Source: Propionibacteriaceae bacterium
GTDB taxonomy: Bacteria; Actinomycetota; Actinomycetes; Propionibacteriales; Propionibacteriaceae
Reading direction: 5' to 3'
Assembly (NCBI GenBank): GCA_030532575.1
Contig: JAUNKV010000011.1
Coordinates: forward strand, 1-64,000
DNA: 64,000 nt
Translations under genes and position numbers: made by a program
Part shown: positions 56,122 to 64,000 of the stretch, one piece after another
Position numbering within the stretch: position 1 is the first letter of the stretch
Layout of the letters: the number at the start of each line of letters is the position of its first letter
The notes under the pieces: model-generated
What the model was told of the DNA's origin: nothing
Seen by the model: only the letters and a program-made list of their open reading frames with translations
Databases searched by the model: none

Positions 56122-58884
56122 GTGAGCATCAACGATGAGGTCGGGCCCATCCTCAACGGGCTCCCGACGAACCTCCCCGACACCGACCCGGGGGAGACCG
56201 CGGAGTGGCTCGAATCTCTCGATGGGGTCATCGAGCACGGCGGGCGCAACCGGGCCCGCTACGTCATGCTGAAGCTCCTGGAGCGGGCCCGCGAACTGCG
56301 GGTCGGCGTGCCCTCGCTGACCGGCACCGACTACGTCAACACGATCCCGGCCGACAAGGAGCCCCAGTACCCCGGGGATGAGGACCTCGAGCGGCAGATC
56401 CGGCGTCTGCTGCGCTGGAACGCCGCCATCACGGTGCACCGCGCCCAGCGGCCCGGCGTGGGTGTTGGCGGACACATCTCCTCCTTCGCCTCCTCGGCCA
56501 CGCTCTACGAGGTGGGCTTCAACCACTTCTTCCGTGGCAAGGACCACCCCGGCGGTGGGGACCAGATCTTCTTCCAGGGGCACGCCTCTCCCGGCATGTA
56601 CGCCCGTGCCTTCCTCGAGGGTCGGCTGCAGGAGGTCGACCTGGACGGCTTCCGGCAGGAGCACAGCCACATCGTCGACGGCAAGGTCCGTGCGCTGCCC
56701 TCCTACCCGCACCCGCACCAGATGCCCCACTTCTGGGAGTTCCCGACGGTGTCGATGGGCATCGGCCCCATGAACGCCATCTACCAGGCCCAGTTCAACC
56801 GCTACCTCCACAACCGAGGCATCAAGGACACCTCCGATCAGCGGGTGTGGGCCTTCCTCGGCGACGGCGAGATGGACGAGCCCGAGTCCCGTGGGCTGCT
56901 GCAGCTCGCGGCGAACGAGGAGTTGGACAACCTGACCTTCGTCGTCAACTGCAACCTGCAGCGCCTCGACGGCCCGGTGCGGGGCAACGGCAAGATCGTC
57001 CAGGAGCTTGAGGCCTTCTTCCGGGGAGCCGGCTGGAACGTCATCAAGGTGATCTGGGGTCGCGGCTGGGATCCGCTGCTGGCCGATGACAGCGACGGCG
57101 CGCTGGTGAACCTGATGAACACCACCACCGACGGTGACTACCAGACCTTCAAGGCCAACGATGGCGCCTACGTGCGCCAGCACTTCTTCGGGCGTGATCC
57201 CCGCACCGCAGAGATGGTCAAGAACTGGAGCGACGACCAGATCTGGGCACTCACCCGTGGCGGGCACGACTTCCACAAGGTCTACGCCGCCTACAAGGCT
57301 GCAACCGAGTTCACCGGCGCCCCCACCGTGATCCTCGCCCACACCATCAAGGGCTACTTCCTGGGCCGCCACTTCGCGGGCCGCAATGCCACGCACCAGA
57401 TGAAGAAGATGGCCCTGGAGGATCTGAAGTCGCTGCGCGACCGCGTCCACCTGCCGATCTCCGACGAGGTGCTGGAGGCCGATCCGTACCGTCCACCGTA
57501 CTTCCGTCCCGCCGCTGACGATCCCAGGATGCAGTACCTGCAGGAACGCCGTCGTGAGCTGGGCGGCTACCTGCCGGAGCGGCGCGGTGACCGCAAGTTC
57601 ATCTCCCTGCCGGGTGACAAGGCCTACGAGTCGATCCGCAAGGGCTCCGGCAAGCAGGCCGTGGCCACCACGATGGCCTTCGTGCGGCTGCTCAAGGACC
57701 TCATGCGGGACAAGGAGTTCGCGCCCCGCGTGGTGCCGATCATCCCCGATGAGGCCCGCACCTTCGGCATGGACGCCTTCTTCCCGACCATCAAGATCTA
57801 CAACCCCCACGGCCAGAACTACACGCCGGTGGACGCGGACCTGTTCCTCAGCTACCGGGAGGCGGTCAAGGGACAGATCCTGCACACCGGCATCAACGAG
57901 GCCGGTTCGGTCGCGGCCTTCACCGCGGCCGGAACCTCGTACGCCACGCACGGCGAGCCGATGGTCCCGATCTACGTCTTCTACTCGATGTTCGGCTTCC
58001 AGCGCACGGGTGACTCGATCTGGGCGGCGGCCGACCAGCTGACCCGGGGCTTCATCATCGGCGCCACCGCCGGGCGCACCACGTTGACCGGTGAGGGCAC
58101 CCAGCACATGGATGGCCACTCGCCGATCCTGGCCTCCACCAACTCCGCCGTGGTCACCTACGACCCCGCCTACGGCTACGAGATGGCCCACATCGTGCGG
58201 GAGGGGCTGCGTCGGATGTACGGCGAGAAGCCGGAGAACGTCATGTACTACCTGACGGTCTACAACGAGCCCTACCCGCAGCCTGCGGAACCTGAAGGGG
58301 TGGACGTCGAGGGCATCCTCAAGGGCATGTACCTGCTGCGCCCCGGCTCCACCGAGGGCGTGGGTGAGGATGCGCGTCGCGCCCAGATCCTGGCCTCCGG
58401 GGTCGGGGTGAACTGGGCGCTGGAGGCCCAGGACATCCTCAAGCGTGACCACGGCGTGGTCGCCGACGTGTGGTCGGTCACCTCGTGGGGTGAGATGGCC
58501 CGTGAGGGTCGGGTCAAGGACCGCGCCCGGTTCGACGATCCCTTCGGTGAGCACGAGCCCACCTGGGTGGAGCGGAAGCTCGCCGACACCCAGGGCCCCA
58601 TCGTCGCGGTCAGCGACTACATGCACGCCGTGCCCGACCAGATCCGGCCTTGGGTGCCGCGCGGCTACATGACGCTCGGTGCCGATGGCTTCGGCTTCTC
58701 CGACACCCGCGCCGCTGCCCGCCGCCACTACAGGATCGATGGTCCCTCCATCGCGGTCGCGGTGCTGCAGCAGCTGGCTCGTGCCGGTGAGGTGCCCGAG
58801 GACTGGGCCATCGAGGCGGCGAAGAAGTACCGCCTCGATGATGTCACCGCCGGGACCTCCGGCAAGGCCGGCGACGACGAGTGA
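56122..58884 (+). CDS. aceE: Pyruvate dehydrogenase E1 component, homodimeric
   Basis: 920-aa thiamine diphosphate enzyme decarboxylating pyruvate and acetylating the E2 lipoyl group. The TPP site [12 protein letters not shown] and downstream Asn-containing [11 protein letters not shown] are intact; [27 protein letters not shown] is family typical. GTG 56122 with GAGAGGA five bases upstream is preferred; 30 more open codons precede. E2 and E3 genes are not in the window. A strong hairpin follows the stop. Confidence 0.96.
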   Translation: MSINDEVGPILNGLPTNLPDTDPGETAEWLESLDGVIEHGGRNRARYVMLKLLERARELRVGVPSLTGTDYVNTIPADKEPQYPGDEDLERQIRRLLRWNAAITVHRAQRPGVGVGGHISSFASSATLYEVGFNHFFRGKDHPGGGDQIFFQGHASPGMYARAFLEGRLQEVDLDGFRQEHSHIVDGKVRALPSYPHPHQMPHFWEFPTVSMGIGPMNAIYQAQFNRYLHNRGIKDTSDQRVWAFLGDGEMDEPESRGLLQLAANEELDNLTFVVNCNLQRLDGPVRGNGKIVQELEAFFRGAGWNVIKVIWGRGWDPLLADDSDGALVNLMNTTTDGDYQTFKANDGAYVRQHFFGRDPRTAEMVKNWSDDQIWALTRGGHDFHKVYAAYKAATEFTGAPTVILAHTIKGYFLGRHFAGRNATHQMKKMALEDLKSLRDRVHLPISDEVLEADPYRPPYFRPAADDPRMQYLQERRRELGGYLPERRGDRKFISLPGDKAYESIRKGSGKQAVATTMAFVRLLKDLMRDKEFAPRVVPIIPDEARTFGMDAFFPTIKIYNPHGQNYTPVDADLFLSYREAVKGQILHTGINEAGSVAAFTAAGTSYATHGEPMVPIYVFYSMFGFQRTGDSIWAAADQLTRGFIIGATAGRTTLTGEGTQHMDGHSPILASTNSAVVTYDPAYGYEMAHIVREGLRRMYGEKPENVMYYLTVYNEPYPQPAEPEGVDVEGILKGMYLLRPGSTEGVGEDARRAQILASGVGVNWALEAQDILKRDHGVVADVWSVTSWGEMAREGRVKDRARFDDPFGEHEPTWVERKLADTQGPIVAVSDYMHAVPDQIRPWVPRGYMTLGADGFGFSDTRAAARRHYRIDGPSIAVAVLQQLARAGEVPEDWAIEAAKKYRLDDVTAGTSGKAGDDE

Positions 58885-58910
58885 GTCCACACGCCGAACC
58901 CTGAAAACGG

Positions 58911-58937
58911 TCACCCGGGTGCGCGGCACCCGGGTGA
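58911..58937 (+). terminator. Strong hairpin after aceE
   Basis: TCACCCGGGTGC and GCACCCGGGTGA form a perfect 12-bp stem with a GCG loop, 27 bases after the aceE stop and before the DUF3052 gene. No U tract, common in actinobacterial terminators. Confidence 0.7.
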
Positions 58938-58954
58938 TCTGGCACTCTAGGAAC

Positions 58955-59383
58955 GTGGCACCGAAGATGGATAAGGAAAGCGCCGCGAGCGAAGCTGACC
59001 TGTTGGGGCTTCGGCCGGGCATTCTCGTCCAGGAGTTGGGCTGGGATGAGGACACCGACCAGGCGTTGCGGGAAACGATCATGGATGCGATTGACGCAGA
59101 CATGGTCGAGGAGGCGATCGAGGCCGTTGACGTGGTGGTCCTGTGGTGGCGTGACGACGACGGCGACGTCGTTGACGGGCTCGTGGACGCCATGACCGAT
59201 CTCGCAGGCACTGGCTGGATCTGGCTGTTCACCCCGAAGGTCGGGCGCCCCGGCTACGTCAACCCCAGTGACATCTCAGAAGGGGTCACCACGGCGGGGC
59301 TTGCCCTGACCAGCCAGGCCAATGTCAGTGCCCAGTGGCAGGCCCACAAGGTGGTCCGCCCCAAGGCGGGCAGCCGCCGCTGA
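58955..59383 (+). CDS. DUF3052 family protein
   Basis: 142-aa DUF3052 protein of unknown function, commonly next to aceE in actinobacteria: LGLRPGILVQELGWDEDTDQAL and DVVVLWWRDDDGDVVDGLVDAM are its conserved blocks. Starts GTG 58955 or ATG 58967; neither has a well-spaced ribosome binding site. The hairpin before it suggests separate expression from aceE. Confidence 0.9.
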   Translation: MAPKMDKESAASEADLLGLRPGILVQELGWDEDTDQALRETIMDAIDADMVEEAIEAVDVVVLWWRDDDGDVVDGLVDAMTDLAGTGWIWLFTPKVGRPGYVNPSDISEGVTTAGLALTSQANVSAQWQAHKVVRPKAGSRR

Positions 59384-59409
59384 AACCCATGCGCATGAGG
59401 GAGGACCCC

Positions 59410-61623
59410 ATGACCTTGACCACACGCATTGGCGTCCTCACCTCAGGAGGCGACGCCCAAGGGATGAACGCGGCTGTCCGGGCCATCGTCCGTGCCGCGA
59501 TCCAGGAGGGGGCTGAGGTCTTCGCCATCCGGGAGGGCTGGCAGGGGGCGGTGCTCGGCGGCGAACACATCCAGCAGATGAACTGGAAGGACGTCTCCGG
59601 CATCCTCAACAAGGGCGGAACCGTCATCGGTACCGCACGTTGCCAGGAATTCCGGGAGCGCGATGGCCGCAGGCAGGCGGTACGCAACCTGGTCGAGGCC
59701 GGGATCGACCGGCTCATCGTCATCGGTGGGGATGGCTCGCTGAGCGGTACCCGGCGGCTCAGGCTGGAGTGGGCGGAACTGCTGGCCGAGCTGGTGGAGC
59801 GCGGTGAGATTCCCCAGGAGCTGGCGGCGCGGCATCCGGTGCTGAACATCGCCGGGCTGGCCGGCTCCATCGACAACGACATGGTCGGCACCGACATGAC
59901 GATCGGTACGGACAGTGCCCTGCACCGCATCACCGAGGCCATCGATGCGATCAGCGCCACCGCGGAGTCGCACCAGCGCACCTTCATCGTCGAGGTGATG
60001 GGCCGACGGTGCGGCTACCTGGCACTGATGAGTGCCATTGCGGGTGGGGCGGACTACACCTTCCTGCCGGAATCCCCGCCGCGTGAGGGCTGGGAGGACC
60101 GGATGGTGGAGGTGCTGGGGCGTGGCCGTGCTGCGGGGCGCCGGGACTCCATCATCGTGGTTGCCGAGGGGGCGGCCGACCGGCAGGGCGAGCCGATCAC
60201 CGTCGACCGGGTCCACCGGATCATCAAGGACCGCACCGGGGAGGACGCCCGCATCACGATCCTGGGTCACGTCCAGCGCGGTGGCGTGCCCTCGGCCTAT
60301 GACCGTTGGATGGCCACCAGTTGCGGGGTGCGGGCGGTGCAGGAGGTGCTGCGGGCGGATGCGGACTCGGAACCGGTGCTGGTTGGGATGCGCCGTGACG
60401 ACCTGGTCACCGTCCCGCTGCTGGATGCGGTGGTCACGACCAGGCGGATCGCCGATCACATCGCCGAGGGCGACTACGAGGCGGCCATCGCCTCACGCGG
60501 TCCCGGGTTCCAGATGATGATCGACGTCTACCGCACGCTCATCGAGGCCAGGCCCTCGGTGGCGGACCCGGCGGGGAAGCGGATCGCCATCATGCACGCC
60601 GGGGCCCTGGCGCCGGGGATGAACCAGTTGGCCCGGGTCGCGGTGCGAGCCGGGATTGATCGGGGCTACCAGGTGGTGGCGGTGCGTGGCGGGGTGCCCG
60701 GACTGATCGAGGGCAACCTGACCGAGGTGGCCTGGGCGGATGTGGAGGGCATGTCCCACACCGGTGGGGCCAGTTTCGGTACCCGGCGCTATGTGCCCGA
60801 GGAGGCCGAGCTGTACTCGATGGCCCGGCAGCTGGAGGAGCACCGGGTGGATGCGCTTTTGGTGATGGGTGGATTTCACGCCTACGCCACTGTTGATCTC
60901 ATGGAGCGGGAGCGTCGCCGTTACCCGGCCTTCAACATCCCCATCGCGGTGGTGCCCGCGAGCATCGACAACAACCTGCCCGGCTGGCCGATGGCGGTGG
61001 GTGCCGACACCGCGCTCGGCACGGTGGTGGACTGCATCGACATGGTGCGGATGTCAGCCTCTGCCAGCAAGCGGGCCTTCATCGTGGAGACGATGGGGCG
61101 GGGCTGTGGGTTCCTGCCGTTGGTGGGTGGCCTGGCCGGTGGCGCCGAGAAGGCCTATCTGCCGGAGACCGGCATCACGTTGAGCGAGCTGGAGGACGAC
61201 ATCGCCGCACTGGTGGATGCCTTCGACTCCGGGCGGAGCTTCTACCTGGCCGTGGTGGGGGAGGGCTCGAGCGTCCACTACACCACCGAGGTGCTGTCCA
61301 AGCTGTACGAGGCGGAGGGGCAGGGCCGGTTCACGGTGCGCGAGTTCGTGGTCGGTCACATCCAGCAGGGCGGGGTGCCCTCCCCGTTCGACCGGATCAA
61401 CGCGACCCGGCTGGCCTGGAACGCCGTCGGCAACCTGGACCAGCAGCTCCAGTCGGGCAGGGCCGACTACGTGGCTGCCGATGCCGGGGCCGAGGGTCTG
61501 TTCGCCCCGCTCCGGGACGTCACGGTGGACATGGACTGGGAGCACAAGCGCCCCCGCACCCAGTGGTGGCGTCGGCTCCGCGAGCCCTTCGACATCCTCA
61601 GCCGCCGCCCCGGCCAGGAGTGA
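59410..61623 (+). CDS. 6-phosphofructokinase, eukaryote-like tandem type
   Basis: 737 aa with two PFK domains in one chain. The N half has the ATP-type GGDGS (106-110) and catalytic Asp155 in SIDND. The C half (from about 390) has GGFHAYA in place of GGDGS and VPASIDNNLPG...VGADTAL, much like the regulatory C half of animal and fungal PFK. Phosphorylates fructose 6-phosphate; glycine at GGDGS indicates ATP rather than pyrophosphate. ATG 59410 with GGAGG five bases upstream; earlier ATGs (59389, 59395) lack support. Confidence 0.93.
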   Translation: MTLTTRIGVLTSGGDAQGMNAAVRAIVRAAIQEGAEVFAIREGWQGAVLGGEHIQQMNWKDVSGILNKGGTVIGTARCQEFRERDGRRQAVRNLVEAGIDRLIVIGGDGSLSGTRRLRLEWAELLAELVERGEIPQELAARHPVLNIAGLAGSIDNDMVGTDMTIGTDSALHRITEAIDAISATAESHQRTFIVEVMGRRCGYLALMSAIAGGADYTFLPESPPREGWEDRMVEVLGRGRAAGRRDSIIVVAEGAADRQGEPITVDRVHRIIKDRTGEDARITILGHVQRGGVPSAYDRWMATSCGVRAVQEVLRADADSEPVLVGMRRDDLVTVPLLDAVVTTRRIADHIAEGDYEAAIASRGPGFQMMIDVYRTLIEARPSVADPAGKRIAIMHAGALAPGMNQLARVAVRAGIDRGYQVVAVRGGVPGLIEGNLTEVAWADVEGMSHTGGASFGTRRYVPEEAELYSMARQLEEHRVDALLVMGGFHAYATVDLMERERRRYPAFNIPIAVVPASIDNNLPGWPMAVGADTALGTVVDCIDMVRMSASASKRAFIVETMGRGCGFLPLVGGLAGGAEKAYLPETGITLSELEDDIAALVDAFDSGRSFYLAVVGEGSSVHYTTEVLSKLYEAEGQGRFTVREFVVGHIQQGGVPSPFDRINATRLAWNAVGNLDQQLQSGRADYVAADAGAEGLFAPLRDVTVDMDWEHKRPRTQWWRRLREPFDILSRRPGQE

Positions 61624-61646
61624 CTCCACTCACCTGGGCAGGGGGG

Positions 61647-61725
61647 GCTCGGGCACGAATCGCTGGTGATATACGTTGGCGCGTCACTGAGCGACCTCGA
61701 GCGGTCCCTTCTCGGCGGTTCGTGC
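61647..61725. repeat. 79-bp intergenic repeat, copy 1
   Basis: First of two copies, starting GCTCGGGCACGAATCGCTGG and ending TTCGTGC; bounded by 7-bp inverted ends GCACGAA/TTCGTGC. Lies between the convergent pfk and membrane-protein genes. Confidence 0.8.
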
Positions 61726-61745
61726 GTGGGTCGCTGCTGTGCCTT

Positions 61746-61824
61746 GCTCGGGCACGAATCGCTGGTGAAATACGTTGGCGCGTCACTGAGCGACCTCGAG
61801 CCGTCGCTTCTCGGCGGTTCGTGC
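61746..61824. repeat. 79-bp intergenic repeat, copy 2
   Basis: Direct repeat of 61647-61725 with only a few substitutions, 99 bases downstream. In this copy an internal AGCGAC/GTCGCT stem is also present. Resembles a small nonautonomous mobile or REP-like element; could act as a two-way terminator. Confidence 0.8.
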
Positions 61825-61831
61825 TCGCCTC

Positions 61832-62767
61832 TCAGCACAGGGGCAGGGTGACCTGGAAGTTCCGCCCGGCGGCGCAGTTCATCGCGGCCAGTTCGCCACG
61901 CGCCTGTTCACTGGCCGGGGTCTGCTCCAGGGAGTCCGGGATCATGCTGCGCAGGGACAGCAGGTGGCCGTCGCTGATCCGCAGCACCACGGTGAAGGTG
62001 ACGGTGGCCGCCACCCCGTCCCCGGTGCGGGTGCCGTGGAAGCCGCACGTGACTCCGGAGCCCTGGGCAGGGTCGATCCCGATGCCGAGGGTCGGGGTCG
62101 GGGTGACCTCGGTGAAGGACTCCTGCTGGGCCGCCGACAGCGACTCGCAGGCGGCCGCGACGTCGCCCTGGACGTCGGCGATGGTGGCCACCTGGAGGCG
62201 CACATCGGTTTCGGCGTGGCTGAGCCGGATCACGCGCCGACCGTCCTCGATGGACTCGTCACCGTAGAGGTGCCAGCCCGGCGGTGCGGTGAGGGTGGTG
62301 TCGTTGACCTGCAGCTCCCCGACGGCCTCGGGAGCACCCTCGGTGTTCTCCGGGTCGTCAGGCGTCGGGGTCGGCGACGGTTCAACAGTGGTGACGTCGG
62401 GCTCGGGGCTGGAGGTGCTGGGGGAGGCGAAGTGGTCGCGCAGGACGAAGAACCAGCTCGTCACCCCGAGGGCGATCACCAGCATGATGATGAGCAGCAC
62501 GATCAGCCAACGTCGGCGGGGCTTGCGGGGTTTCTCCTGAATCGTCGGGCTGCTCGGTGCGCGCCACGGCTGCTCAGGTGTGGGTTCCTCAGGTGCAGGC
62601 TCCTCCTCGGCGGGGGCGAAGCGACGACCCCCCGAGGAGAGCTGTGGCTCCTCCTCGGGCTCCGACATGGCTCGACGACCAGCAGGGGCTGCGGGGGAGG
62701 GGCGGTACTCCTCGGGGTCGGGCTCAGCGCTGCGTCGAGGAACCGCACGCGACCACTCGTCGGCCAT
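61832..62767 (-). CDS. Single-pass membrane protein, 311 aa
   Basis: Cytosolic Pro/Glu-rich segment of about 85 residues (EEEPAPEEPTPEQPW), Lys/Arg cluster KPRKPRRRW, one helix (LIVLLIIMLVIALGVTSWFFVL, about 90-110), a Ser/Thr/Pro linker and an external domain of about 160 residues with LTAPPGWHLYGDESIEDG and two cysteines that may pair (ACESL, MNCAAG). Family not recognised. ATG 62767 follows AAGGAG. Confidence 0.75.
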   Translation of the reverse strand: MADEWSRAVPRRSAEPDPEEYRPSPAAPAGRRAMSEPEEEPQLSSGGRRFAPAEEEPAPEEPTPEQPWRAPSSPTIQEKPRKPRRRWLIVLLIIMLVIALGVTSWFFVLRDHFASPSTSSPEPDVTTVEPSPTPTPDDPENTEGAPEAVGELQVNDTTLTAPPGWHLYGDESIEDGRRVIRLSHAETDVRLQVATIADVQGDVAAACESLSAAQQESFTEVTPTPTLGIGIDPAQGSGVTCGFHGTRTGDGVAATVTFTVVLRISDGHLLSLRSMIPDSLEQTPASEQARGELAAMNCAAGRNFQVTLPLC

Positions 62768-62856
62768 CACACTCCTTTCCACCGGTCCTGTCGGAATCAG
62801 TCTACGGTCACGAAGCGCACAAGGGGGAAGGTCGAGAGGCAGGTGCCCCGGTGGGG

Positions 62857-62930
62857 TGGGCGCAGAGGGACTTGAACCCCCGACTCCCTGCTTGTAAGGC
62901 AGGTGCTCTGACCAACTGAGCTATGCGCCC
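62857..62930 (-). tRNA. tRNA-Val (TAC)
   Basis: 74-base cloverleaf: acceptor GGGCGCA/TGCGCCC, anticodon stem CCTGC/GCAGG with loop CTTACAA giving anticodon TAC (reads GTA), T-arm GGGGG TTCAAGT CCCTC, discriminator A; CCA not encoded. Confidence 0.95.
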
Positions 62931-62985
62931 GACGGCTCGCCGCCCCGGACACTGTAGCGCTCCCGGGGACGACGAGCCCAGTTGT

Positions 62986-63438
62986 TCAGGCCAGGGCGGC
63001 CTTGACCAGGGCGGCGACGGTCCTGCCCTCGGCCCTGCCCGCGACGCGGGCATTCACGGCCTTGATGATCGCGCCCATCTGCTTCATCCCGGCGTCCGGG
63101 ACGGCTGCCACCTCCTCGGCGACGATGGCCCGCACCTCGTCCTCGGTGAGCGGCGTCGGCAGGTAGGCGGCCATGAACTCGGCCTCCTGCTCCTCCTTCT
63201 CCGCCAGCTCGGCGCGGCCCGCCTCGGCGTAGGTGGCGGCCGAGTCGCGGCGCTTGCGCTGCTCCTTGGTGATGACCGCGACCTCCTCGTCGTCGCTCAG
63301 CTCGCGGGCGACCTCACCGGCCACCTCCTCGGTGGTGATCGCCGCCATCATCATGCGGATGACGGACTTGGCGAACTCGTCCTTCGCGCGCAGCGCATCC
63401 GCGAGGTCCTTCTTCAGGCGCGTCTTCGTCGCAGCCAT
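62986..63438 (-). CDS. GatB/YqeY domain protein
   Basis: 150-aa YqeY family protein, similar to the C-terminal tRNA-binding part of the GatB amidotransferase subunit: MAATKTRLKKDLADALRAKDEF, KRRDSAATYAEAGR, AAYLPTPLTEDEV. Function as a stand-alone protein unknown. ATG 63438 with AAAGGA; the ten-codon longer frame is unsupported. Divergent from prfB. Confidence 0.93.
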   Translation of the reverse strand: MAATKTRLKKDLADALRAKDEFAKSVIRMMMAAITTEEVAGEVARELSDDEEVAVITKEQRKRRDSAATYAEAGRAELAEKEEQEAEFMAAYLPTPLTEDEVRAIVAEEVAAVPDAGMKQMGAIIKAVNARVAGRAEGRTVAALVKAALA

Positions 63439-63502
63439 GTGCGTCCTTTCACTTGTCTTCTGCCACACCCATTCAACCAGCTGCCACGAGGGGGCTTGAG
63501 GG

Positions 63503-63508
63503 TAGAAT
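63503..63508 (+). promoter_or_regulatory. -10 element TAGAAT, leaderless start of prfB
   Basis: TAGAAT ends eight bases before GTG 63517; no Shine-Dalgarno present. Confidence 0.45.
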
Positions 63509-63516
63509 GACGCATC

Positions 63517-64000
63517 GTGGCTGAAACAGACCTCTCGCTCGTGATCGACCAGTTGTCCAAGTCCCTCACCTCCATCGAGGCGGTGGCGGACCTGCCAGCG
63601 CTGCGTGCCGAGATCGCGCAGCTGTCCGAGGAGGTCGCGGCCCCGGACCTGTGGGACAACCAGGACAATGCCCAGCGGGTGACCTCGACGCTGTCGGCCC
63701 GGCAGGCCGAGGTGGAGCGGCTGGAGTCACTGCGGGCCCGGCTCGAGGACGCCCAGGTGATGCTCGAGCTGGCCGCCGAGGAGGACGACGCCGAGACCCG
63801 GGCCGAGGTGGAGCGGGAACTGGCGCGGCTGCGCGAGGAGATCGAGGCCCTGGAGGTGCGCACCCTGCTGTCGGGCGAGTACGACTCGCGTGAGGCGCTG
63901 GTCACGATCCGTGCCGAGGCCGGGGGGGTGGATGCCGCGGACTTCGCCGAGAAGCTGCTGCGGATGTACCTGCGCTGGGCCGAGCGCCACGGCTACCCCG
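63517..64000 (+). CDS. prfB: Peptide chain release factor 2, 5' part
   Basis: First 161 codons of RF2, running off the right edge. The coiled-coil N domain and the motif [32 protein letters not shown] identify RF2. Recognises UGA and UAA stop codons. No in-frame TGA is found in the visible part, so the programmed frameshift of E. coli prfB is absent here. GTG 63517 looks leaderless. Confidence 0.96.
   Translation, partial: MAETDLSLVIDQLSKSLTSIEAVADLPALRAEIAQLSEEVAAPDLWDNQDNAQRVTSTLSARQAEVERLESLRARLEDAQVMLELAAEEDDAETRAEVERELARLREEIEALEVRTLLSGEYDSREALVTIRAEAGGVDAADFAEKLLRMYLRWAERHGYP

Noticed and set aside
55987..59232. Leftward 1081-codon open frame
   Set aside because: Antisense shadow of aceE and DUF3052; no recognisable domain.
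61666..61851. Rightward 61-codon frame over the repeats
   Set aside because: It simply translates the two repeat copies (GASLSDLE repeated); equally open on the other strand, no ribosome binding site.
62580..62897. Rightward frame ending GAEGLEPPTPCL
   Set aside because: The tail is the known artefact of reading antisense through a tRNA; the rest is antisense to the Pro-rich membrane protein.
63517..64000. Programmed frameshift in prfB
   Set aside because: The visible 161 codons have no in-frame TGA and no CTT-TGA slippery site.

Overview
The window is high-GC DNA with dense, mostly GC3-rich genes and no phage, plasmid, insertion-sequence, rRNA or CRISPR structures. The gene content (FasR-type regulator with fabD-fabH-acpP-fabF and DUF3145, homodimeric aceE followed by DUF3052, Asp23/Gls24 genes with an ECF sigma factor, a DtxR/IdeR-type iron box, many apparently leaderless start codons) points to an actinomycete. 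Propionibacteriaceae or a relative is my inference; the sequence does not name the genus.

Left part (1-8.6 kb): the first codons of a leftward gene with lower GC3 at the edge, about 390 bp without genes carrying a degenerate direct repeat, then a leftward run pepN > pyrB > pyrC > unknown 197-aa gene > frameshifted acetyltransferase. ligA is divergent from pepN. 8.6-21.9 kb, all rightward: a WD40-like propeller protein overlapping a SWIM-SNF2 helicase, a Nei-type glycosylase, beta-phosphoglucomutase overlapping a GH65 phosphorylase and a 399-aa unknown, a TIGR03943/YraQ-type membrane pair, a cyclase-family hydrolase and a small unknown.

22-31 kb: a leftward stress island (three Asp23/Gls24-type proteins, GlsB-like membrane protein, ECF sigma factor overlapping a possible anti-sigma/Asp23 fusion), an IsdG/MhuD-like monooxygenase, an iron ABC transporter behind a DtxR box and a long leader hairpin, a TetR regulator facing a 14-TM MFS exporter, a methyltransferase running into a tRNA(CAT). 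31-46 kb: DUF885 hydrolase, fused GlyQS, a roadblock-PAS-cytosolic PhnD-like sensory cluster (the most likely undescribed module here), a leftward DUF4956-VTC-carbohydrate-binding lipoprotein cassette, and a pseudokinase-like membrane protein divergent from a MoxR-DUF58-VWA-VWA operon.

46-64 kb: flavin oxidoreductase, S9 peptidase, DUF3145, the fatty-acid synthesis operon with FasR and a lone sugar-type binding lipoprotein upstream, aceE, DUF3052, a eukaryote-like tandem phosphofructokinase, two copies of a 79-bp repeat, a Pro-rich membrane protein, tRNA-Val(TAC), a GatB/YqeY protein and the 5' part of prfB. Pyruvate dehydrogenase, phosphofructokinase, GH65/PgmB and the fab genes make this a region rich in central carbon metabolism. 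Start codons were moved from the longest frame wherever a Shine-Dalgarno, stop-start overlap or -10 spacing argued for it; each entry says so. All family calls are from reading motifs by eye, without database searches.
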